Of a stretch of DNA of 64,000 bases, positions 57,971-64,000 are shown piece by piece. Source of the stretch: Tropheryma whipplei str. Twist. GTDB lineage: Bacteria; Actinomycetota; Actinomycetes; Actinomycetales; Microbacteriaceae. The stretch's first letter is position 1. Every line of letters begins with the position of its first letter. The notes beneath the pieces were generated by a model. The model ran no database searches and was not told the DNA's origin. It worked only from the letters and a program-made list of their open reading frames with translations. Both the position numbers and the translations under genes were made by a program. The stretch covers positions 124,001 to 188,000 of the forward strand of contig NC_004572.3 in the NCBI RefSeq assembly GCF_000007485.1, in the 5' to 3' direction.

Positions 57971-58006
57971 GTACATACATGTATTACAGTACATACATGT
58001 ATTACA
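57971..58006. repeat. 18-bp tandem duplication
   Basis: The unit gtacatacatgtattaca occurs twice head to tail, perfectly. Confidence 0.95.
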
Positions 58007-58078
58007 TATGTGACTTACACATGTAACATACATAAAACATAAACATAAAACATAAGGGGACGGAAAGGTAAGGACCTT

Positions 58079-58114
58079 ACGTGTTGTTATAACAATACGT
58101 TCATAACAACACGT
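58079..58114. promoter_or_regulatory. inverted repeat, 12-bp arms
   Basis: acgtgttgttat (58079-58090) and its exact reverse complement (58103-58114) flank a 12-base loop. Confidence 0.75.
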
Positions 58115-58157
58115 AGAACTGAAAGATTGGGGCGCGTCGGCTTATACAGAGGTCGGG

Positions 58158-58185
58158 GTGATTCTCATATCTATATGAGAATCAC
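58158..58185. promoter_or_regulatory. inverted repeat, 13-bp arms with 2-base spacer
   Basis: gtgattctcatat (58158-58170), spacer ct, and its exact reverse complement (58173-58185). Near-palindromic geometry fits a dimer-binding site better than a terminator. Confidence 0.75.
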
Positions 58186-58307
58186 ATACCAATAGACTGT
58201 GCTGTAATAGTTATGCTGTGTAAACTAACAACACTGTGTAATTAACACATTTACTGAATAACACTGTAGTATTTATCTCTGTAGTGTTAAGAGAGAGAAC
58301 AAGTAAC

Positions 58308-60386
58308 ATGTATATGAAAAAACAATATAGACACCCTCTCTCTTACCTCACCAAAGCCTTTACCTTACTATTAACCCTTCTCCTCCTATCATCCCTACAA
58401 TATGAAACAGCCTTTGCCAGACAGACACCTCCTGCTCTATCCCTCCTATCATCTGTTTCATCTACATCTGTTTCATCTAATACCAAATACACAAGAGTAA
58501 GTAATACAAATACACAAGAAGTATGTGTAACAACTAACACAAATGTATCTCTCCTAATAGATCCTGTTACAAGCAGTACAAAACAAACCCTGTCCTGCAC
58601 CCCATCTCTCTTACCCCAACCACAGACACATATATATGTCCCATACACAGATACATCCTCATACCTATATGTCCCATATATAACCAACACACATATATCT
58701 CTCTATTACACAGATAAGAAAGCAGATCCATCATCTTTCCTAACCTTCCCTCATACAGACATAGCAACCCCATACGGAGATGAGAAAGTAATCTCCATAA
58801 CAAAGACAACAACCAATCTCATAGCTCTCCTAACAACCCGTAACATCTTCTTCTTTGACATACATGTAACAGAGAAACCAAAGATAACTGTTCCCATACA
58901 CAAACAGATAGATAACACATATCTCTCAGACATACCATCACTCAGAAACTCCAGATACACCTTCTCTCTAACACACCCAAACAAAGACATAACCATAGAT
59001 AGATACACCGGACAGATACATCTCTCATCCCTACCAACATCTCCCATAACAGCCATAGCCATAAACAGAGACACAACCACCCATATCACCTATGCATTGG
59101 CTGATGAACCCCGTGTTCGCACGAAGAGACGCGGTATATATCGTCCGCGCCCGCATGGTAATGGTCTTTTCGCTGGTCCGTATAACTGTAATGTTGGCCT
59201 TTTCTCTGATAGCAACAAGCCAAATTGCCCCAAGCCACCACCTCCACCACCAAGGCCAAAGCCACCAAAGCCAAAGCCGAGTTTTACGTCAACTCTCTTG
59301 GGTGGGCATAATAATCAGTGGACTGTTTCTTATGGAACTCAGCTTCTAACCCCTGATGTGAAGCCTGTAACAACCACTGTTACACAGGGTCAGACAGTAT
59401 CCATTTCTCCAACATGGTCAACACCATATAAACATTTCACGACAAGAGTCACCAAAGGCCGTGACAGTCACGACATCACCATGGGTCTTGTTCTGAATGA
59501 ATATTTCACTCCTACCAGCTTTCACGGCACCACTCAACCTTATCCCTTACCCTCAGGACTAACCCTTAATACAAGCAATGGAGAGATAACAGGGTCTATA
59601 GATAAGGGTCTTGCACCCGGTTTATATACGTTTGCTTTGACGGTGAGACTAAAAACCACTGCAAGATTTGGTGGAATGCATACGTTTACCCAACGCACGT
59701 CGCGTAATTCTATCGGTATCACTGTTACGTACAATATCTATGTAACCTCAAGAACTTCCAGTTCCACCTCTACCACTGTTACACAGGGTCAGCAAGTATC
59801 TGTTTCACTACCTACCACCCTATCCTCCTACACATTGACCCCTGTAGGTTCCGCTGGTACATTACCCTCAGGACTGTCCTTTGCCAATGGAACCATAACA
59901 GGAACCCCAACTATTGCGCCCGGCACATATACATACACAGTTACATATGGAACTACCACAACAACCACAGGACTTTTCCTTGATCGCTCTTCAGACCAGA
60001 TACTACTGACGGGTATATGCAACAGCTGCCACCACAGTTTGCGAACCGGCCTTGTGAAACCCTCGCCCTACCCGATCTATGTAGCCACCACAGGTATCGC
60101 AACCCCTATTGCTGCAACATACACCTATGTCTTTACTGTTTCTCCTTCTCAGACACCCAAGCCTCCCGCAGCAAAACCTGCTCCTGCAAATACTCAGGCA
60201 ACCTCATCAGCACAACCCCCTGCACAGTCCCCTGGTAACAAGCCGACCGAGACAACAACACCTGACAAGAAACCCGCAGCACCACAGAATGCCGCGGCTT
60301 ATCGCTTACCATGGTGGTGGGCATTAATTTCCGGACTAATTTCCCTGTTAGCCCCTGTAGCTATTGCCCTTCCCCTCCTCTTATGA
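58308..60386 (+). CDS. WiSP surface protein, full length, C-terminal membrane anchor
   Basis: 692 residues from the ATG at 58308 (a GTG at 58284 is in frame). Signal peptide with core LTKAFTLLLTLLLLSSL and cleavage after FARQ. Residues about 40-260 are Thr/Ser-rich and repetitive. VRTKRRGIYRPRPHGNGLFA (about 270-290) marks a change of composition. A Pro-rich hinge (PKPPPPPPRPKPPKPKP) and three Ig-like units follow (GLTLNTSNGEITGSIDKGLA; SGLSFANGTITGTPTIAPGT). The end has a Pro/Ala/Thr linker and the anchor WWWALISGLISLLAPVAIAL. No LPxTG. The RTKRRG site matches the R-S-K-R start of silent cassettes. The protein is likely exposed and possibly mannosylated (inference). Confidence 0.85.
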   Translation: MYMKKQYRHPLSYLTKAFTLLLTLLLLSSLQYETAFARQTPPALSLLSSVSSTSVSSNTKYTRVSNTNTQEVCVTTNTNVSLLIDPVTSSTKQTLSCTPSLLPQPQTHIYVPYTDTSSYLYVPYITNTHISLYYTDKKADPSSFLTFPHTDIATPYGDEKVISITKTTTNLIALLTTRNIFFFDIHVTEKPKITVPIHKQIDNTYLSDIPSLRNSRYTFSLTHPNKDITIDRYTGQIHLSSLPTSPITAIAINRDTTTHITYALADEPRVRTKRRGIYRPRPHGNGLFAGPYNCNVGLFSDSNKPNCPKPPPPPPRPKPPKPKPSFTSTLLGGHNNQWTVSYGTQLLTPDVKPVTTTVTQGQTVSISPTWSTPYKHFTTRVTKGRDSHDITMGLVLNEYFTPTSFHGTTQPYPLPSGLTLNTSNGEITGSIDKGLAPGLYTFALTVRLKTTARFGGMHTFTQRTSRNSIGITVTYNIYVTSRTSSSTSTTVTQGQQVSVSLPTTLSSYTLTPVGSAGTLPSGLSFANGTITGTPTIAPGTYTYTVTYGTTTTTTGLFLDRSSDQILLTGICNSCHHSLRTGLVKPSPYPIYVATTGIATPIAATYTYVFTVSPSQTPKPPAAKPAPANTQATSSAQPPAQSPGNKPTETTTPDKKPAAPQNAAAYRLPWWWALISGLISLLAPVAIALPLLL

Positions 60387-60430
60387 ATATATAAATAAAC
60401 CTTATTTATCACACACTAAGCAGTAAAATA

Positions 60431-60439
60431 TGCTAGAAT
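60431..60439 (+). promoter_or_regulatory. extended -10 promoter before the short WiSP gene
   Basis: TGCTAGAAT is a TGn extended -10 element, 58 bases before the first ATG at 60498. No good -35 box is seen, which is usual for extended -10 promoters. Confidence 0.5.
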
Positions 60440-60517
60440 TGCCACACACTGATAGATCTTACAGACGTGGGTTGTTATGAGTGCGAGGGGTGTAATTATG
60501 GTTAAGGTGGTAGCTAG

Positions 60518-61150
60518 ATGCATGTGTGCGCTGTTTCAAACCCCCCAAAACAGAAAACAAAACAGAAGGGGGGGGGATTGCCAACATCGCCTAACCCTCT
60601 CTCTTACCTCACCAAAGCCTTTACCTTACTATTAACCCTTCTCCTCCTATCATCTATCTCTCCCGTATCTGCCAGACAGGCTACTGAGTGTATCCCCACC
60701 ATCGGTTGTTACAATACGGGTAGTGGGCATGTATGTACTGCGATGGGTATAGATCTCCCAGGATGTCCATCCAGAACACCGGCCAATATAGCGTCTGCAA
60801 ATGCTAAGGCGCAACAGCATCGTGCATTACTCAATCCCGGATCGACCACCTCACCAAAGCAGCCCTCATCCACTGCTGCAAATACTCAGGTAACCCAGCC
60901 TGCTACTCAGGCAACCCCATCAGTACAGTCCCCTGCCGCAGCCACACATTCATCCTCTACCCAGACCCCTTCTGCCGAAACCAGACCTGTAGCTCCATCG
61001 GCACCTGCACCTGCTGCTCCACCATCACAGCAACCTGATAACAAATCGACCGAGACAAAAACCCACCTACCATGGTGGTTAGTGATGATCACTGGATTAT
61101 CAGGTCTATTACTAGGATCTGGACTGGCTGCCCTCCCCTTCCTCTTATAA
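60518..61150 (+). CDS. short WiSP surface protein with poly-G switch
   Basis: 210 residues from the ATG at 60518, reading through a G9 tract at codons 17-20. The leader NPLSYLTKAFTLLLTLLLLS is nearly identical in DNA to that of the WiSP gene at 58308. The mature part is short: a Cys-containing segment (CIPTIGCYNTGSGHVC), a Pro/Ala/Thr/Gln linker and the anchor LPWWLVMITGLSGLLLGSGL. The large central region of other WiSP proteins is absent. A better-placed ATG at 60498 (ribosome binding site GAGGGG, spacing 7) is in another frame and stops at 60633; it would reach the full frame with 10 G. It could be a stripped acceptor locus. Confidence 0.75.
   Translation: MHVCAVSNPPKQKTKQKGGGLPTSPNPLSYLTKAFTLLLTLLLLSSISPVSARQATECIPTIGCYNTGSGHVCTAMGIDLPGCPSRTPANIASANAKAQQHRALLNPGSTTSPKQPSSTAANTQVTQPATQATPSVQSPAAATHSSSTQTPSAETRPVAPSAPAPAAPPSQQPDNKSTETKTHLPWWLVMITGLSGLLLGSGLAALPFLL
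60568..60576. repeat. poly-G tract (G9), frame switch
   Basis: Nine G at codons 17-20 of the short WiSP gene, upstream of the signal peptide. G count decides which of two ATGs (60498 or 60518) feeds the long frame. Confidence 0.9.
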
Positions 61151-61165
61151 AGAGAGATACAGTTG

Positions 61166-61238
61166 TGGCTCCGACCGGTATCGATCCGGTGACCTTTCGA
61201 TTTTCAGTCGAACGCTCTACCAACTGAGCTACAGAGCC
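61166..61238 (-). tRNA. tRNA-Phe (anticodon GAA)
   Basis: 73 bases; acceptor stem GGCTCTG/CGGAGCC with discriminator A, D-loop AGCTCAGTTGGTAGAGC, anticodon loop CTGAAAA, T-arm GGTCGGTATCGATCCGG on the complementary reading. CCA is not encoded. Confidence 0.96.
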
Positions 61239-61243
61239 ATGAG

Positions 61244-61317
61244 CGACCCTGACGGGACTCGAACCCGCGACCTCCGCCGTGACAGGGCGGCGCGCTAACC
61301 AACTGCGCCACAGGGCC
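61244..61317 (-). tRNA. tRNA-Asp (anticodon GTC)
   Basis: 74 bases; acceptor GGCCCTG/CAGGGTC with discriminator G typical of Asp, anticodon stem-loop CCGCCCTGTCACGGCGG, T-loop GTTCGAGTC. CCA is not encoded. Six bases from tRNA-Phe. Confidence 0.96.
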
Positions 61318-61329
61318 AAAGAATAAGGG

Positions 61330-61402
61330 TGACCCCAACGGGATTTGAACCCGTGCTACCGCCGTGAAAGGGCGGGGTCCTAGGCCTCTAGACGATGGGG
61401 CC
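61330..61402 (-). tRNA. tRNA-Glu (anticodon TTC)
   Basis: 73 bases; acceptor GGCCCCA/TGGGGTC with discriminator A, anticodon stem-loop CCGCCCTTTCACGGCGG, T-loop GTTCAAATC. CCA is not encoded. Transcribed first in a Glu-Asp-Phe cluster. Confidence 0.96.
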
Positions 61403-62398
61403 AGAAAGATGGAAATCATACAGAATGAACCTTCCTACGTTCTATTACTATATACGTATCTATATCAGAGAACCGATGTATCTGTGATATATACGACACA
61501 ACTAATCCCACAGAGTTACCTGTAACCCCCGGTGTGTAACCTGTTACATCTGTTGCAAACACTAATAAACCCAACCACCCTAACCTGCTGCAGCAAAACC
61601 TGCTCCTGCTAAACTTGCGCAACCCGCTGCTACTGAGCTGCCCCCACACAATCATCCGGAGGCCTCTTTGACGGCCTACTCAGTGGCATAGGCTCCCTCT
61701 TTGGTACATCTCTATCTATCACAGCGCAACCTGTAACCCCTGCTATGTAACCTGTAACCTATACTGTGCAACCCATTACATGTAACACATAGGCATTGGC
61801 ACAACCATAACCATATACACAACAACACCTGTCAGCTTATCTGTAACAGGTTTTATAACCAGTTACACAATAAGCCCAACCACCCTAACCACAGACAGTA
61901 ACACCGTAACCATCAATATTGATACCAGTAACCCTTGACAGAACCAATGGAACCATAACAGGAAGTATAGATACAGGTGTTACACCTGGAAAATATGTTG
62001 CAATCATTACTGTTACCCAGTAATAGTGTTTACTCCTCAACCGCAGTAACAGAGTAACCTGTAACCCCCACACCCGCAACCTGTAACCCCTGCCCGCGCA
62101 ACCCCCGGCGACACCAGCCCACATGTAACACAGTATTACTGTGTCATGTGTGTGGTTACCTATATATACATAATCTGAATTATCAAGACTAAGATGCATG
62201 TCTGTGTGAATGAACAAATGTTCTCAGGTAAGTATTTCAGGCAGATGTTCCTTGTTAAGTGATTAAAATACGATGCCTGAAGGCCCGAATGCCGTTACAC
62301 ATATGTATTATCCACGTATTTATGTATTATCCACATAATAAGGCACAACAGCACTTTAGGTAATTATCAAGGTAATTATTACTATAATTGACTCCGCT
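61403..62398 (+). repeat. surface-protein repeat region 3 (remote cassette)
   Basis: About 1 kb with no gene. 61499-61550 repeats the tacgacacaactaatc...gttacctgtaac block of the islands. 61581-61636 encodes AAKPAPAKLAQPAATE, like the linker of the WiSP gene at 60170. Then comes the 345-bp repeat and a half-site stretch (62045-62105). The last 250 bases (62150-62398) are unrelated and should hold the promoter of the next gene; TATAAT at 62383-62388 lies ten bases before its GTG. Confidence 0.75.
61638..61982 (+). repeat. 345-bp direct repeat, copy 2
   Basis: Matches 52664-53008 in island 2, same orientation, about 9 kb away. rplM, rpsI, glmM, coaA, two WiSP genes and three tRNAs lie between the copies. 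Confidence 0.9.
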
Positions 62399-63631
62399 GT
62401 GGGTAGATGTGTTCGTCGATGCTTTATCGTTGCTCTTGTGTCGGTTCTCTGTTCGTCGATGCTTTTTCAGACATCTGTGGCTGCCGACCCTACGGGCGAA
62501 CCCGTTCCTCCTGGATATCCGAACTGGAATGATGTGGAGCGCGCGCGACGCAATCAGGACGCCAAACGTCGTGAAGTGGAAAATATAACAGGCTTGGTAA
62601 TGGCCTTGCAGGATAGGGTCAATCAGGCTGTAAGGGCTGCTGCCATATCTGCTGAACGATACCAAGAGGCAAAGATTAAGCTTGAAGATGCATCGCGCAG
62701 ATCGAAGTCTTTTGCTGAGCTTGCAAAAAATAGTTCACTCAAGGCCGACCTGTCGAAAAAGGAGGCTGGCCGAATGATAGCAAATCTTTACAAGCGCGGT
62801 TCCTCTAATATGAGCCTGTTTTTTTCACGCTCTGAAGATCCTGAAAATCTTCTTGAAATGCTAACTCTGATTGATCGTTTTGGTGGTCATTTTGATGAGG
62901 TTTACACGCGCGCAATTAGGGATGCTAATGATTCATCGGCTTTGCGTAAACAGGCCGATGCTGCTCATATCGATTTTGAAAAACTTGCTGATGAATCGCA
63001 GCGCGCCTACGATGCGGCGCAACATGCAAGACAGGCTGCAGCCTCGGCTGTAGATGAGCAAAAAGCGAGGAGCAAGGTTCTCCTGGCACAGTTGGCTGTG
63101 TTGCAAAATACAACTCAGGAGGTACAAAAGCGGTACCTCGCCGGCGTACGGGAGAGGCGGGAAAGAGCTGAAGCCGCACGCCGGCGTGCGGCCCTGCGTG
63201 ACAAGGGTAATCATGCGGCCGCTACAGCCCTTTTGTCGAATAATCCCCCGAGGTCCTCTGCTGTTGCAAAAGTTCTGAATTTTGCCAGGCGTGCAATCAA
63301 CCTTCCTTATGTATTTGGCGGGACGGGCAATCCCGGTTATGACTGTTCTGGTTTAACTCTTATGGCTTATAGAGCCGCCGGTATAAATATCGGTTCACAC
63401 AGTGTTAACAGTCAGTATTACACAGCCCGTGCCAAAGGCCAGCTTGTCAGTTATGAGAATAGACAGCCCGGAGATCTTCTTTTCTGGGGCAGTGGTCCAG
63501 GCAGTTTCTATCACAATGGCATTTATGTCGGTAATGGAATGATGATTGCGGCTCCTGACTTTGGGGATGTTGTTAAACTACAGCCGGTTTGGGGAATCCC
63601 CTGGCTTCAGGTTGCGCGCCCTGCCCAATAG
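62399..63631 (+). CDS. secreted NlpC/P60 peptidoglycan hydrolase (RipA-like)
   Basis: 410 residues from a GTG. Signal peptide (VRRCFIVALVSVLCSSMLFQ) with cleavage after SVAA. Residues about 45-270 form long coiled-coil helices rich in Ala/Arg/Gln. The NlpC/P60 domain (about 290-410) has the catalytic Cys in NPGYDCSGLTLMAY and the His in FYHNGIYVGNGMMI. Such enzymes cut peptidoglycan stem peptides during cell separation. The layout is like RipA and related actinobacterial proteins. Confidence 0.93.
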   Translation: MGRCVRRCFIVALVSVLCSSMLFQTSVAADPTGEPVPPGYPNWNDVERARRNQDAKRREVENITGLVMALQDRVNQAVRAAAISAERYQEAKIKLEDASRRSKSFAELAKNSSLKADLSKKEAGRMIANLYKRGSSNMSLFFSRSEDPENLLEMLTLIDRFGGHFDEVYTRAIRDANDSSALRKQADAAHIDFEKLADESQRAYDAAQHARQAAASAVDEQKARSKVLLAQLAVLQNTTQEVQKRYLAGVRERRERAEAARRRAALRDKGNHAAATALLSNNPPRSSAVAKVLNFARRAINLPYVFGGTGNPGYDCSGLTLMAYRAAGINIGSHSVNSQYYTARAKGQLVSYENRQPGDLLFWGSGPGSFYHNGIYVGNGMMIAAPDFGDVVKLQPVWGIPWLQVARPAQ

Positions 63632-63863
63632 AGTTTTGCCCAATGGAATCTTGCTTGTCTCTGCATGTGTTATTTTCTGCAAATCGCCCTGTATCTGTGT
63701 TGTCTTGTATCTGTTTTGTCAGATCGGCCATTGGCACTTATTTCTTCGCCTATTACCGTCTAATGCAATTGAGTGGTTAAAATACTGCCAGATTTGCCTA
63801 GTGTTAACCAGGCCTGCTGCGTCATGTATACTCGTTCATGTACTTATACCCAGGGAGGCCCAG
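63632..63863. other. intergenic region with promoter for the next surface gene
   Basis: TTAACC (63804-63809) and TATACT (63827-63832), spaced 17, could serve the gene at 63864. The stretch also has the imperfect repeat ctgtatctgtgttgt / ttgtatctgttttgt (63690-63718). Confidence 0.5.
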
Positions 63864-64000
63864 ATGGCGCGTGTGTCTAATTTGTATACCACTAATGTAA
63901 GGACCGATCGCTCGATAGGATCGAAAACCTTCAAGGTGCTTACATCTCTTCTAATAAAATCTCTTGTTCTGACGCTTTGCGTCCTAGTCTTCCAACAACC
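63864..64000 (+). CDS. surface-protein gene start, 3' end beyond window
   Basis: 45 codons are visible. A strong ribosome binding site (GGGAGG, 63853-63858) precedes the ATG. The hydrophobic segment FKVLTSLLIKSLVLTLCVLV is clearly related to FKVITLCLIKTLIITLCTL of the phase-variable protein at 31126, so the two share a leader family. The rest of the protein is not visible. Confidence 0.75.
   Translation, partial: MARVSNLYTTNVRTDRSIGSKTFKVLTSLLIKSLVLTLCVLVFQQ

Larger units (their letters stand above)
57784..58307. promoter_or_regulatory. control region between coaA and WiSP gene, with inverted repeats
   Basis: 524 bases between divergent genes. It holds an 18-bp tandem duplication (57971-58006) and three neighbouring inverted repeats: 58065-58078 (AAGGT/ACCTT), 58079-58114 (12-bp arms) and 58158-58185 (13-bp arms). 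None has a T-run. They could be operators or recombination sites; the density is far above that in other gaps here. Confidence 0.6.

Noticed and set aside
58158-58185. Intrinsic terminator before the WiSP gene
   Set aside because: No T-run follows on either strand and the spacer of two bases is too short for a stable RNA hairpin loop.

Overview
The window looks like part of a reduced actinobacterial genome. A WhiB regulator with four cysteines, a DtxR/IdeR repressor with its C-E-H metal site, the whiB2-DUF5719-DUF3499-manB-manA neighbourhood and a protein O-mannosyltransferase point to Actinobacteria. A family of large secreted proteins with weak Ig-like repeats, Pro/Ala-rich linkers and C-terminal membrane anchors, next to kilobases of repetitive non-coding DNA, matches the WiSP proteins of Tropheryma whipplei. 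I read the window as T. whipplei or a very close relative. This rests on family recognition; no database search was run.

Layout. 1-1358 holds the start of a minus-strand WiSP gene directly behind rpsF-ssb-rpsR-rplI (1408-2983). Then come purC (minus), menB-menE, tRNA-Ser, a DtxR-family repressor, rpmB-rpmG-rpsN, hup, a CopD/CtaG-like membrane protein, an SNF2-type helicase and tuf (to 14.8 kb). 15-24.8 kb is a mannose/envelope block: O-mannosyltransferase (minus), then manA, whiB, a membrane glycosyltransferase, DUF5719, DUF3499 and manB. 25-31 kb carries comF, secA, a small unknown gene, a SAF-domain protein and a ParA-like ATPase. A surface-protein gene switched out of frame by an 11-G tract follows, then gcvP. 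35-43.3 kb is a peptide ABC importer (two lipoproteins, two permeases, one double ATPase) with an inserted ecfT-ecfA pair on the other strand.

Two islands, 43.3-48.45 and 49.2-54.7 kb, have no conventional genes. They flank one PH-domain-like membrane protein gene. They consist of at least 17 related cassettes on the plus strand: an R-S-K-R motif, a Gly-rich hydrophobic stretch, and a tail read in either of two frames, with Ig-like fragments and arrays of GTTAC/GTAAC half-sites. Several cassettes are long stop-free frames with no start codon, as expected of silent donors for recombination. rplM-rpsI-glmM and coaA (minus) follow. Next are two WiSP genes sharing a near-identical leader (58.3-61.15 kb), the second with a G9 tract and two competing start codons. 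Then come three tRNAs (Phe, Asp, Glu; minus), another cassette that repeats 345 bp of island 2, an NlpC/P60 hydrolase gene, and the first 137 bases of another surface-protein gene.

How it fits together. The conserved genes supply translation, menaquinone, mannose activation, secretion (SecA) and peptide uptake. The surface-protein genes appear to be diversified by two routes: poly-G slippage for on/off switching, and recombination with silent cassettes. Short 12-18 bp tandem duplications are scattered through intergenic DNA and, in multiples of three, in purC.
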